DNA of 64,000 nucleotides, taken from Clostridium niameyense. Lineage in GTDB: Bacteria > Bacillota > Clostridia > Clostridiales > Clostridiaceae. The notes under the pieces are model-generated. The model saw nothing but the letters and a program-made list of their open reading frames with translations. It was not told where the DNA came from and did no database searches. The position numbers and the translations under genes were made by a program. The stretch is from contig NZ_LN849007.1 of NCBI RefSeq assembly GCF_001243045.1, positions 1,082,989-1,146,988 on the forward strand, read 5' to 3'. Below, piece after piece: positions 1-8,999 of this stretch (within the stretch, counting starts at the first letter, position 1; each line of letters opens with the position of its first letter).

Positions 1-1428
1 TTAAAGCAGGTTAATATGGGGTATTTTAGTAGTAATCGTTTAGGAGATGTAACAGGTGGATTAACTACTGTTATAGGAGAACTTGAAACAACAGGAATTT
101 ATATTATAGAAATAATGCTGGTAGGCATTATTCAGACAATCATAATGGCAATATTTATGTTGCCTTTTGATCCTATTACTGGGGTTATTATTCTTTCAGT
201 ACTTGTGTTTGGAATGATTTGCAATCAAATATTTCAAAATAAATCAGATTCACTTACTAGGAAGCTTCTAGGGCTAAAGCTAGATTTAAATTCTGCAACA
301 TTAGAATATGTTCAAGGGATTGGTGTGGTTAAGGCATTTGGCAAAAGCAATCAAGCGCTTAAAAATATTAATAAGTCTATAGAAGAAAATAGAAAAGGAT
401 ACCTAGATGTAGAAAAGGCATTAGTACCTTCTCAGTTATTGTATATGTCAGTATTTAAATTAGGGAGTTGTATTATTATATTTATAACATTACTTAGATA
501 TTGCGGAGGAAGACTTGATATACAAAAAACTATGATGCTTTTGATTGCTAGTTTTATTGTATTTGGCGGATTTGAAATGGCAGGGACAATGCAAGCAGTT
601 AGAGGAATTGCAATGCAAAATCTAGATACAATTTTTAAATTAAGAAATATGCCTATATTAAAACAGGGCAATGAAAAAGAATTTAGAGATTCAAATGTAT
701 TAGTAGAACATGCTAAATTTGCCTATGATAAAGAAGATGTTATAAATGATGTAAGTTGTGTAATTCCAGAAGGAAAAGTAACAGCAATTGTAGGGCCATC
801 TGGCAGTGGAAAATCAACTTTATGTCATTTGATTGCAAGGTTTTGGGATGTAGATAAGGGAGATATTAAAATTTCAAATAAAGATGTCAAAGAATTTGAT
901 TATGATAGTTTACTTTCTAATATAACTATGGTATTTCAAGATGTATATTTGTTTGAAGATACAGTAAAAAATAATATTAAGTTTGGAAAACCAGAAGCAT
1001 CAGACAAAGAAGTAGTTGAAATTGCTAAAAAAGCTTGTTGTCATGATTTCATTATGAAGTTACCTAAAGGATATGACACGGTTTTAAATGAAGGTGGTTC
1101 AAGTTTGTCAGGAGGAGAACGTCAAAGACTTTCAATTGCTAGAGCTATGCTAAAGAAAAGTAATTTAATCATTTTGGATGAAGCAACTTCAAGTATAGAT
1201 CCAGAAAATGAAGAGAGCCTAATGAAAGCACTAAAAGAACTTCTTAAAGGAAAAACAGCAATTATTATTGCTCATAGAATTAGTACAATTAGAGAAGCAG
1301 ATAATATAATTGTAATGGATAAAGGAAAGATTGTAGATCAAGGCGTCCATAATGACCTGATACAAAAAAATGGAATATATCATGACTTTGTAAAAATAAG
1401 AAATGAAGCAATTTCATGGGAACTATAA
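1..1428 (+). CDS. ABC exporter, fused membrane and ATPase domains (5' end outside window)
   Basis: Half-transporter of the ABC exporter type, which uses ATP to move substrates out across the membrane. The reading frame is open from base 1, so about 100 N-terminal residues lie outside the window. The visible part has several hydrophobic membrane segments over roughly the first 190 residues. A complete nucleotide-binding domain follows: Walker A GPSGSGKST, Q-loop VFQD, signature LSGGERQR, Walker B LIILDEAT and H-loop AHR. A short tail ends at a strong terminator at 1467. Such genes often come as heterodimer pairs; a partner would lie upstream. The substrate cannot be told from the sequence. Confidence 0.93.
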   Translation, partial: LKQVNMGYFSSNRLGDVTGGLTTVIGELETTGIYIIEIMLVGIIQTIIMAIFMLPFDPITGVIILSVLVFGMICNQIFQNKSDSLTRKLLGLKLDLNSATLEYVQGIGVVKAFGKSNQALKNINKSIEENRKGYLDVEKALVPSQLLYMSVFKLGSCIIIFITLLRYCGGRLDIQKTMMLLIASFIVFGGFEMAGTMQAVRGIAMQNLDTIFKLRNMPILKQGNEKEFRDSNVLVEHAKFAYDKEDVINDVSCVIPEGKVTAIVGPSGSGKSTLCHLIARFWDVDKGDIKISNKDVKEFDYDSLLSNITMVFQDVYLFEDTVKNNIKFGKPEASDKEVVEIAKKACCHDFIMKLPKGYDTVLNEGGSSLSGGERQRLSIARAMLKKSNLIILDEATSSIDPENEESLMKALKELLKGKTAIIIAHRISTIREADNIIVMDKGKIVDQGVHNDLIQKNGIYHDFVKIRNEAISWEL

Positions 1429-1466
1429 TACTTTATAAATATATACTGTATTTTGGTATAGATGAA

Positions 1467-1502
1467 AAGCCTAATAGCCTAATAGCTATTAGGCTTTTTT
1501 AT
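1467..1502 (+). terminator. Rho-independent terminator after ABC exporter
   Basis: An 11-bp perfect stem (AAGCCTAATAG paired with CTATTAGGCTT) is followed by a T run. An extra copy of the left arm is tucked into the loop, so two alternative hairpins are possible. It ends the ABC exporter transcript. Confidence 0.85.
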
Positions 1503-1665
1503 TTTTATAAAAATATTCGATATAGTAATGTAATAGTACTGTAATGATATTGTAAATATTATAAAAAATTTTAATGCTATAATTTATTTGCAATTAGGGT
1601 AAAGACAATTTTATTTATAAATAGACAAATTATAAAGATATAATTAGAAGGTTGAGGTTAAACAA

Positions 1666-2457
1666 ATGATGAGAAAATCACGGAAAAATCTAATGAAAAC
1701 TATATTTATAATTATATGTTTAGTGCTTATATTTTTAATGATTAATCTTTATATGAATTCCAGAAATAGAATTAAAGAAGAAAAAATAAAACGTATACAT
1801 GCATCAGTAGAATTAATTAAAAAGCTCGAATCTAAGGATGTAATGGAAATTGAAAATAAAATAAATAGTGCTGATAAGATTAATGAAGAAAAAGATAATG
1901 AGCTAAAATATAATGAACTAAAAGATAAAGATTTAAAAAAAATGTTTGAAAATTATGTAGTAATGGGAGATTCACGATCAGAAAGTTTAATAGGATATAA
2001 CATATTAAATAAATCTTCTGTTGTAGCATATAAAGGTAGAAATACACATACGGCTAGAAAGGATATAAATGTATCTGTAAATTTATATCCAAGAAAAGTA
2101 TTTATGACTTATGGAATGAATGATATAGAGTATTTTGCAGGTAATGCGGATAAATTTGTACAGTCCTATGAAAAAATAATAAAGGATTTAAAATTAAAAT
2201 CACCTAAAAGTAAAATATATGTATGTGATATTTTACCTGTTCAGCAGAAGGTTATAGACAAGAAAAGTATTTATAGAAAATCAGGAGAATTTAATAATGC
2301 ATTGAAAGAAATGTGTAATAGATTAGATTTAACCTTTATAGAAACCAAGGATATATTAATTAAAAATCCAAAATTTTATGAACCAGATGGAATTCATCTA
2401 AAATATGACTTTTATTCATCATGGTTAAAAGAACTTTTAGATAAATCAAATTCATAA
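1666..2457 (+). CDS. Membrane-anchored SGNH/GDSL-type hydrolase
   Basis: Likely cell-surface esterase or acetyltransferase-like hydrolase. One N-terminal membrane segment (about residues 10-28) is followed by a lysine/glutamate-rich linker. The SGNH catalytic blocks are visible: GDSR with the nucleophile serine (about residue 103), GMND (block III) and DGIH (block V, Asp/His). It is the first gene of a four-gene run; the next gene starts about 20 bases after its stop. Together with the MBOAT and DHHW genes downstream, it resembles the alginate-type acetylation modules that O-acylate secreted or wall polymers. The start is the first of two adjacent ATG codons, with an AGAAGG/GAGG element upstream. 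Confidence 0.85.
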   Translation: MMRKSRKNLMKTIFIIICLVLIFLMINLYMNSRNRIKEEKIKRIHASVELIKKLESKDVMEIENKINSADKINEEKDNELKYNELKDKDLKKMFENYVVMGDSRSESLIGYNILNKSSVVAYKGRNTHTARKDINVSVNLYPRKVFMTYGMNDIEYFAGNADKFVQSYEKIIKDLKLKSPKSKIYVCDILPVQQKVIDKKSIYRKSGEFNNALKEMCNRLDLTFIETKDILIKNPKFYEPDGIHLKYDFYSSWLKELLDKSNS

Positions 2458-2477
2458 ATTAACTAGGGGGATGGGAA

Positions 2478-2948
2478 ATGATGAAGTGTAGGAAGAGTCT
2501 ATTAATAGTTATATTAATTAATATTATATTTTTTACTATTGGGTGTTCTAAGAATATAGATATATCTGTAGAGAAAATCGAATCCAATATAATAAATAAT
2601 ATCAATGTTGACAATATGAAGAAGGGAAATCAAAAATCTCTTAGACGATTATATGGTATAAATCCAAATGACTTAGAAGAATTTAGTTTATATACTCCTA
2701 AATCAAATATGGATGTAGAGGAAATGTTAATTTTAAAAGTAAAGAATGAAGAGAGGATAGATGATATAAAAGAAAAAATAGAAAATAGAGTAGACAGACA
2801 AATCACAAATTTTGATGGATATGGTATAAAACAAGTTGGATTATTAAATAACTATGAGATAAAGACAAAAAATAAGTATATTTTCTTTGTAGTGTCGGAT
2901 AAATCTGAAGAAATTAAAGAACTATTTATAAAAAGTATAAATCAGTAA
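2478..2948 (+). CDS. DUF4358-type lipoprotein
   Basis: Small lipoprotein of 156 residues. The N-terminus is a lipoprotein signal peptide with lipobox TIGC, so the mature protein should be anchored by Cys23 on the outer face of the membrane. The rest fits the DUF4358 family, whose role is not established. DUF4358 genes are commonly found beside MBOAT/DHHW acylation genes in Clostridia, as here: the SGNH gene is upstream and the MBOAT gene begins about 17 bases downstream. A scaffold or accessory role in polymer acylation is inferred from position only. The start ATG has a GGGGGATGGG ribosome binding site. Confidence 0.75.
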   Translation: MMKCRKSLLIVILINIIFFTIGCSKNIDISVEKIESNIINNINVDNMKKGNQKSLRRLYGINPNDLEEFSLYTPKSNMDVEEMLILKVKNEERIDDIKEKIENRVDRQITNFDGYGIKQVGLLNNYEIKTKNKYIFFVVSDKSEEIKELFIKSINQ

Positions 2949-2965
2949 GGGAGGTGGAAGAAGTT

Positions 2966-4372
2966 ATGGTTTTTAGTAGTATTATTTTTATAGCTACTTT
3001 TTTACCTATTAGTTTGATATTATATTATATTACTCCGAAAGTTATGAGAAATTTGATATTATTACTAATAAGTTTAATATTTTATGCATGGGGAGAGCCT
3101 GTTTATGTATTGCTAATGATATTTACCACAATATTTAACTTTATTACAGGGAGAATTATAGGGCATAACCATAGTAAAGTTAAAAATTGCAAGAAGGTTC
3201 TTATATTTACCATAATAGTGGATTTACTCATTTTAGGATTTTTTAAGTATTACGGATTTTTCATTGAAAATTTAAATGTGTTACTAAATCTTAATATTAA
3301 ATATAGTAAGTTACCTCTTCCCTTAGGTATATCATTTTATACATTTCAGACATTATCTTATGTTATAGATGTATATTTGGGTAAGGTAAAGTCTCAAAAA
3401 AGCTTAGTTTCCTTTGGATTATATGTGGCTATGTTTCCACAATTAGTTGCAGGACCTATTGTAAGATATACAGATATAAAAAGGCAAATTAACATTAGAA
3501 ATGAATCAGTATATAAATTTGGTTTAGGGGTAGAAAGGTTTATAAAAGGATTATGTAAAAAAGTTTTATTAGCTAATAATATAGGAATAGTATGGACTAC
3601 CATTCAATCTACTAATATAGATAAATTATCAGTATTAACTTCATGGATAGGAATAATAGCCTACACTTTTCAAATATATTTTGATTTTAGTGGCTACTCT
3701 GATATGGCTATAGGACTTGGAAAAATGTTTGGGTTTGATTTTATAGAAAACTTTAATTATCCATATATATCATCTAGTGTATCAGAATTTTGGAGAAGGT
3801 GGCATATATCTCTAGGTTCATGGTTTAAAGAATATATATACATACCATTAGGGGGAAATAGGGTCAGCAAATTAAAGTCTATAAGAAATATATTTGTAGT
3901 TTGGATGTTAACAGGTTTATGGCACGGTGCAAGTTGGAATTTTATAATTTGGGGTATTTATTATGGGATAATACTATTTATGGAAAAAAATATATTAAAA
4001 AGATTTTTACAAAAAGCTCCAAAATCTATAAGGCATATTTATACTATGATTTTAGTTATGATTGGTTGGGTTTTATTTGGAAGCGAAAATTTAAGTTATG
4101 CACTAAAATATATAAGTGTTATGTTTGGAATATCAGGAAATTCCTTTGTAGATGCAACAGGATTATATTATCTATATACAAATTTAATTTTACTTATAGT
4201 AGTATTTTTATGCTCAACACCTATAGTAAGCAAAATATTTGAAAATATCATAAAAAGGGGACGGGCTAAAGGCTTAGTAATAGCTGCTTTTATTAATGTA
4301 GGAGTAATAATATTATCAATATCCTATTTAATAAATGAAACCTATAATCCTTTCTTATATTTTAGATTTTAA
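2966..4372 (+). CDS. MBOAT family O-acyltransferase (AlgI-like)
   Basis: Integral-membrane acyltransferase of about 468 residues that should pass acyl (probably acetyl) groups across the membrane to an extracellular polymer. Many hydrophobic helices are visible. The conserved MBOAT region includes FWRRWHISL and, further on, GLWHGASWNF with the presumed catalytic histidine. The ATG at 2966 is preferred over the GTG at 2954 because GGGAGGTGG lies 8 bases upstream of it. It is the core enzyme of this four-gene operon (SGNH, DUF4358, MBOAT, DHHW), equivalent to AlgI/DltB/PatA in known O-acylation systems. The polymer and acyl donor are not identifiable. Confidence 0.92.
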   Translation: MVFSSIIFIATFLPISLILYYITPKVMRNLILLLISLIFYAWGEPVYVLLMIFTTIFNFITGRIIGHNHSKVKNCKKVLIFTIIVDLLILGFFKYYGFFIENLNVLLNLNIKYSKLPLPLGISFYTFQTLSYVIDVYLGKVKSQKSLVSFGLYVAMFPQLVAGPIVRYTDIKRQINIRNESVYKFGLGVERFIKGLCKKVLLANNIGIVWTTIQSTNIDKLSVLTSWIGIIAYTFQIYFDFSGYSDMAIGLGKMFGFDFIENFNYPYISSSVSEFWRRWHISLGSWFKEYIYIPLGGNRVSKLKSIRNIFVVWMLTGLWHGASWNFIIWGIYYGIILFMEKNILKRFLQKAPKSIRHIYTMILVMIGWVLFGSENLSYALKYISVMFGISGNSFVDATGLYYLYTNLILLIVVFLCSTPIVSKIFENIIKRGRAKGLVIAAFINVGVIILSISYLINETYNPFLYFRF

Positions 4373-4394
4373 AGGTATTAAAGGAGAGAGCTTT

Positions 4395-5555
4395 ATGGTA
4401 AATAATAAGAAACGTAAAAATAAACAATATTATTATATAATGATGGGATTTATTTTTATAGCATTTTTAATTATTGTAGTGGTATTAAACGCATTAAAGA
4501 AGGATACAAAGTTTTCAGAGTCAGAAAACAGAATGTTAATTAAAAAGCCTAAGTTTACAATGGAAAGATTAGTAGAAGGAAGCTTTTCTAAAAAATATGA
4601 GAAGTATAGGACAGATCAATTTATAAATAGAGATTTATGGATAAAAATAAAAACGAATTTTGATAGAGTATTAGGAAAAAACAAATCTAAAGGAGTATAC
4701 TTAGGCAAAGATAACTATTTGCTTGAGGAATTTCAAAAACCTAATGATGATAGTATAAAAGCTAATGTGGATGCTATAAATAAATTTTCTCAAAAATACA
4801 AAAATATCAATCAATATATAACTATAGTACCAAATGCTATGGAGATATTAAAGGATAAACTTCCTAGATTTGCGCCCACTATAAGTGAGAAAAGTTATAT
4901 TAATGATTTTAAAAATAAATTAAATAAAAATATAAATTTTATAGATTCATATAAGACTTTAGAAAATCATAAAGATGAATATATATATTATAAAACAGAT
5001 CATCACTGGACAACCTTAGGAGCTTATTATACTTTTTTAAAAGTAGCAGAAGATATGAACCTTAATGTAGACAAAAATAAATATGATAATAAAATTGTAA
5101 CCGATAGTTTTAATGGTACTCTATCTTCTAAAAGCGGATACAAATCTAAAGAAAAGGATGTTATAGAAATATATACATTAAAAGATAAGAAATATGAATA
5201 TATAGTTAATTATGTCGATGAACGAAAAAAATCAGCTTCACTTTATGTTAGTTCAAAACTAGAGACAAAAGATAAGTATGGAGTATTTTTAGGAGGTAAT
5301 CATTCCCTTATTAATATAAGAACAACATCTACAGAAGATAAGACGCTTCTTATTTTTAAGGATTCATATGCTAATAGTTTCATACAATTTTTAATACCTT
5401 ATTTTAAAGAGATAGTTGTTGTGGATCCAAGATATTATTACGATGATATTGATAAATTAATAGAAGAAAAAAAGATAACAAATATATTGTTTTTATATAA
5501 TGCAAATACATTTTTTAGTGATCAATCTTTAGAATTAATATTAAATAATAATTAA
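4395..5555 (+). CDS. DHHW family protein (AlgJ/AlgX-like acylation partner)
   Basis: Probable partner of the MBOAT enzyme. A membrane segment near the N-terminus (about residues 17-37) is followed by an extracellular domain with the family signature TDHHWTTLGAYY and a later FKDSYANS block. These match the SGNH-like AlgJ/AlgX proteins that finish transfer of acetyl groups to the polymer. ATG 4395 is chosen because AAAGGAGAGAG stands just upstream; an earlier in-frame ATG inside the MBOAT gene lacks this. It is about 386 residues long. The coding region starts about 22 bases after the MBOAT stop, and a clear terminator at 5606 closes the operon. Confidence 0.88.
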   Translation: MVNNKKRKNKQYYYIMMGFIFIAFLIIVVVLNALKKDTKFSESENRMLIKKPKFTMERLVEGSFSKKYEKYRTDQFINRDLWIKIKTNFDRVLGKNKSKGVYLGKDNYLLEEFQKPNDDSIKANVDAINKFSQKYKNINQYITIVPNAMEILKDKLPRFAPTISEKSYINDFKNKLNKNINFIDSYKTLENHKDEYIYYKTDHHWTTLGAYYTFLKVAEDMNLNVDKNKYDNKIVTDSFNGTLSSKSGYKSKEKDVIEIYTLKDKKYEYIVNYVDERKKSASLYVSSKLETKDKYGVFLGGNHSLINIRTTSTEDKTLLIFKDSYANSFIQFLIPYFKEIVVVDPRYYYDDIDKLIEEKKITNILFLYNANTFFSDQSLELILNNN

Positions 5556-5605
5556 ATTATAAACAAGAATTAAATAAATTATAATATATGATGAAATTAA
5601 AATTT

Positions 5606-5645
5606 TAGCGTAGCTTTGTTGATTTAAAAGCTATGCTATTTTTGC
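5606..5645 (+). terminator. Terminator of the O-acylation operon
   Basis: A 12-bp stem TAGCGTAGCTTT/AAAGCTATGCTA (one G-T pair) with a short loop is followed by TTTTTG. The stretch 5646-5908 after it is AT-rich, and I see no gene or clear signal in it. Confidence 0.8.
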
Positions 5646-5908
5646 ATTTATTAAAACACTCATATTTATTATAGATATACAGATATGTGTCAAACAAAGT
5701 ATAAATAAATCAAATAATGATATTGCGGTAATTGAGTTATAAGTTTATATTTACAACAGCTATAAATTATCTAATTATACAAAAAGTGGATAGTTAAAGG
5801 ATTGTTAATTATAAGTATATTATGTATTTTTTGAGTAAAAAATGTAGTTTAGTAATAAAATAATATTCTAAGAACTAAATTGGTAAAAAATAGTACTAAA
5901 TTAGATTA

Positions 5909-6040
5909 AGATGGAATATAAAAGATAATATATAAATTTTGAAAGGAGATGTTTTACGATAAAAAATTACTTTAAAAAGAAGATGGAATATAAAAGGCAG
6001 TATAGATTTTGAAGGGGGATATTTTATGATAAAAAATTCA
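5909..6040 (+). repeat. Imperfect tandem duplication of a leader/start region
   Basis: Two diverged copies of about 60 bases (5909-5970 and 5981-6040) stand in tandem. Each carries AGATGGAATATAAAA, an AT-rich spacer, a purine-rich ribosome binding site and a start-like region followed by ATAAAAAATT. In the downstream copy the start codon is ATG (6026); in the upstream copy the same position reads ACG. The upstream copy therefore looks like a dead duplicate of the gene start. Confidence 0.75.
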
Positions 6041-7145
6041 GTTCACAAACAAAATGGAAAACCAATTTTAAATGAAAATATTGAATTTCCTGAAGAGGTA
6101 ATAGAATTAAAAGATATAGAGAGTGTAACATTATATAAAAAAGAAGGAAATGATGTTATAAAAGTTAAGGAGCTTGATATAAATAACTTTAATGCACAAG
6201 ACTATATTGTACAAATTAAAATGAAAGATATGGTGGATTTTTATGCAGAAATAAAAAGTGGACGTATTGATAATGATAACTTTATGCTAGAGCTTAAATA
6301 TAATAATGCAGTAAGTTATGATGGTAACGTAAAATCAAATACAATAACTGTGAACTATGGAAAAGTTCAAAATAATATTGTAAAAGATATTTCTTTTGAT
6401 GATGTTATTAATACTATTAAAAATAATCCAACAGCAGAAATAACATTAACACATGATTTAGATGCAGCTAGTATAAAAAGCAAAGATAATTCCATGATAA
6501 CAACAGAATTCAAAGGAAAGTTAAATGGAAATGGATATAGCATAAAAAATCTTAAAAAATCATTATTTAACTCGACCAATGGTGCGGATATAAAGAATTT
6601 AATTATAGACAATGCAACTTTAAAAAATTCACAAGGAATATTATCAAATTCAATTAATAATACTACAATTCACAATGTTCATATAAAAAATTCTAGTATA
6701 TTAGTTGGAAGCTGGCAAACAATAGGAGCTTTTACAGGAATAAGCACTGGAAAATTATTAATTGAAAATTCTTCAATTTCTAATACTACTATAAAAGAAT
6801 GATGATAATAGAAATCAAAATGGTGGATTAATTGGTACATTTGAAAATAGAAGAGGAACTATAAAAAATAGTATTGCTGCTGCAGATGTTAATAGTGATG
6901 TATATAAGGTCATTGCAGCTAAGGATAACAATAATATAGATGACATTAAAAACAATATACAAAATGTATATGAGGTTTCAGATGTTAAAGGATTAAGCAG
7001 TGTAGTTAAAGATACAAAAAATATAATAGCTATTCAGTTAAATGAGTTAAAGAAAAAGACATTTTATACAAATAACTTAAAATGGGATTCAAACCTTTGG
7101 GACTTATCAAAGGTAGAAAGTGGTGGAATGCCAACAATAAAATAA
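6026..7145 (+). pseudogene. Frameshifted GLUG-motif (M26/ZmpA-like) protein
   Basis: Frame 1 (6026-6802, 258 codons) contains repeated GLUG-like signatures such as LNGNGYSIKNLK followed by a parallel-beta-like series of short N/I/S-rich repeats (about residues 165-255). These are typical of clostridial surface proteins and of the region preceding M26 IgA-protease domains. Near 6799, in an AAAA run, the sense continues one frame over and reads to 7145. It adds a GGLIGTFENR block and a C-terminal W-x4-W...PTIK ending that is characteristic of this repeat class. No signal peptide and no protease motif are visible, so it is a remnant or a stand-alone fragment. A sequencing slip in the A run could also explain the break. 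Confidence 0.7.
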
Positions 7146-7150
7146 TATAA

Positions 7151-7190
7151 GAAGCTGGTACACTAATTAGTTTACCAGCTTCTTATTGAT
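7151..7190 (+). terminator. Hairpin after the GLUG gene
   Basis: GAAGCTGGTA pairs with TACCAGCTTC around a second small stem (ACTAATTAGT). The T tract that follows is short and interrupted, so termination may be weak. Confidence 0.6.
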
Positions 7191-7371
7191 ATTATAAAGA
7201 TTTTCTTTTCTTTTTTTATATTTTACAATAGAGTGTATAATAATAATGTTACTAAAATAAAGTTTCAAGATGTGAATCAACTTATTGATAAAGTAAATAA
7301 GTTGGGAAAAGATGAGAATAAATTAAAAAGAATTTTTTTATCCTTTTAAAATATATAGGAGAAAGATATTT

Positions 7372-7458
7372 ATGTTACTTTTTATGAGTATTTTTTCAAT
7401 TTTTTATTTATTTTTAGATTTTTTAAAATCTTACCTTAAAGATTTTATTTATATATAA
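7372..7458 (+). CDS. Possible 28-residue hydrophobic peptide
   Basis: A short reading frame begins with ATG at 7372, 10 bases after an AGGAG ribosome binding site. It encodes a strongly hydrophobic, Phe/Leu/Ile-rich peptide with a few lysines near its end. This resembles the size and character of small membrane peptides such as type I toxins, but no antisense RNA partner was identified. The surrounding 7191-7545 holds only AT-rich sequence and a short degraded-looking frame at about 7259-7350 with a basic, charged C-terminus. It could be chance. Confidence 0.25.
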   Translation: MLLFMSIFSIFYLFLDFLKSYLKDFIYI

Positions 7459-7545
7459 CAGTGACAAATTCTCTATTGATTCATAAAAAAGCAGACTTAT
7501 ATTTTGACACTTTCTTTTTTTTTTATGATATTATATTTTATGCTT

Positions 7546-7583
7546 AAACACATAAATAATGGGGTATACTATTTATGTGTTTT
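7546..7583 (+). promoter_or_regulatory. Perfect 13-bp inverted repeat ahead of the M20 gene
   Basis: AAACACATAAATA (7546-7558) and TATTTATGTGTTT (7570-7582) form a perfect stem with an 11-base loop, followed by TTTTAAAAATTTT. It overlaps an in-frame upstream ATG at 7575 and lies 28 bases before the preferred start of the amidohydrolase. It could be an attenuator, a terminator of an upstream transcript or an operator. Confidence 0.5.
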
Positions 7584-7610
7584 AAAAATTTTTATGAAGG
7601 GATATATTCT

Positions 7611-8801
7611 ATGAATTATTGGGAACGAGCAAAAGAAATAAAAGATAATATAATTTCATATAGACGAAACTTACATTCAAATGCAGAAATAGGAATTAAT
7701 CTACCTTTTACCACTGAATTTGTTATGAAAACATTAAAAAGTTTTGGATATGAACCAAAGCAAATAATAGATAGTGGTGTGGTTGCAACCATCGGGAACG
7801 GTGAAGGTCCTTGTATCTTGCTTAGAGCTGACATGGACGCACTTCCCATGATAGAAGAAAGTGGTGTTGATTTTTGTAGCAAAAATCAAGGAGCAGCTCA
7901 TACCTGTGGACATGATTTACATTCTGCTATGCTTTTAGGAGCAGCAAAAATGCTGAAGGAAAATGAAGAAAAAATTAATGGTACCGTTAAACTGATGTTT
8001 CAACCGGGGGAGGAGACTTTCCAAGGGGCAAAAGCCATGATAGATGCAGGAATTTTAGAAAACCCTCATGTTGACAGAGCATTGTCATTTCATGTTGGTG
8101 CAGGAAATCTTCCTGTAGGAATTTGTGCATATAATGACAAAGGAGCTGCCATGTTTTCTTCAACAGGGTTTAGAATTCACATCACAGGGAAAGGTTCTCA
8201 TGGGGCAACTCCACATGAGTCCATTGATTCAATAAATATAGGAGTTCATATTTATTTAGCTCTTCAGGAGCTAATTGCAAGAGAAACCAATCCATCAACA
8301 CCCTCACTTCTTACAATTGGTCAGCTTTCAGGTGGATCTGCAAGCAATATTATTCCTGAAACAACTATTATGCAGGGAACCATGAGAACAGTATCAAAAG
8401 AAACAGATGAGTATTTAAAAAATAGAATTGTAGAAGTAGCAAAAGGTGTTGCTGCTACATATAGAGGGAAAGCTCATGTTTCTTGGTTACCATCTGTTCC
8501 ACCTCTTATAGGAGATCATAAATTTACAAGAGAAGTGCTTGGATATATGAAAGAACTTAATATTCCAGGCTTTATGCCAGTAGGAGACACTACAGCTAGT
8601 GCTTCTGAAGACTTTGCTATAGTATTAAGTAAAGTACCCGGTACCTATATGTTCTTATCAGCAGGTTTTACTGATAGAGAAAGCTATACAGCTCATAATC
8701 CAAGAGTTTTATTTAATGAAGATGTACTTCCTGAAGGAGCTGCATTTTTTGCCCATTGTGCAACAAGATATTTGGAAAATGCAAATGGTATAAAAAAATA
8801 A
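7611..8801 (+). CDS. M20D family amidohydrolase/metallopeptidase
   Basis: Cytoplasmic zinc-dependent amidohydrolase of the M20D group, which includes N-acyl-amino-acid and hippurate-type deacylases. Family signatures are visible: RRNLHSNAEIG, LLRADMDALP, HTCGHDLH, FQPGEE, a dimerisation-domain GKGSHGATPH, and SEDF near the end. About 396 residues, full length for the family. ATG 7611 is preferred because GAAGGG lies upstream; the upstream ATG at 7575 sits inside a perfect hairpin. The exact substrate cannot be read from the sequence. The gene stands alone between the GLUG remnant and the minus-strand operon. Confidence 0.9.
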   Translation: MNYWERAKEIKDNIISYRRNLHSNAEIGINLPFTTEFVMKTLKSFGYEPKQIIDSGVVATIGNGEGPCILLRADMDALPMIEESGVDFCSKNQGAAHTCGHDLHSAMLLGAAKMLKENEEKINGTVKLMFQPGEETFQGAKAMIDAGILENPHVDRALSFHVGAGNLPVGICAYNDKGAAMFSSTGFRIHITGKGSHGATPHESIDSINIGVHIYLALQELIARETNPSTPSLLTIGQLSGGSASNIIPETTIMQGTMRTVSKETDEYLKNRIVEVAKGVAATYRGKAHVSWLPSVPPLIGDHKFTREVLGYMKELNIPGFMPVGDTTASASEDFAIVLSKVPGTYMFLSAGFTDRESYTAHNPRVLFNEDVLPEGAAFFAHCATRYLENANGIKK

Positions 8802-8821
8802 AAAGTTAAGAGTATCATTTC

Positions 8822-8852
8822 ATCATTGGCTACGCAGTGCGTAGCCAATGAT
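8822..8852. repeat. GC-rich perfect inverted repeat
   Basis: ATCATTGGCTACGC and GCGTAGCCAATGAT form a perfect 14-bp stem with a 3-base loop. It is much more GC-rich than the flanks and lacks a T run on either side. It lies between the M20 stop and the 3' end of the GC-richer minus-strand operon, so it may act as a stem-only terminator or mark an insertion junction. The rest of 8802-8999 shows nothing else. Confidence 0.6.
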
Positions 8853-8999
8853 CATTTCAAGTAGATTTATTTAAAGCTTATATTATTTATATATTTATAG
8901 AGTTAATTAAAATGGTGGTAAATATAAAGTAAATACAGTGGGATTTTTAGAGTATTCAGTTTGGTTTAATCTTCTTTATCTAGCCCATAAATAATACGC

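Noticed and set aside
3901-4242. 113-codon frame inside the MBOAT gene
   Set aside because: Alternative frame of a clear membrane acyltransferase; composition is simply that of the AT-rich coding strand.
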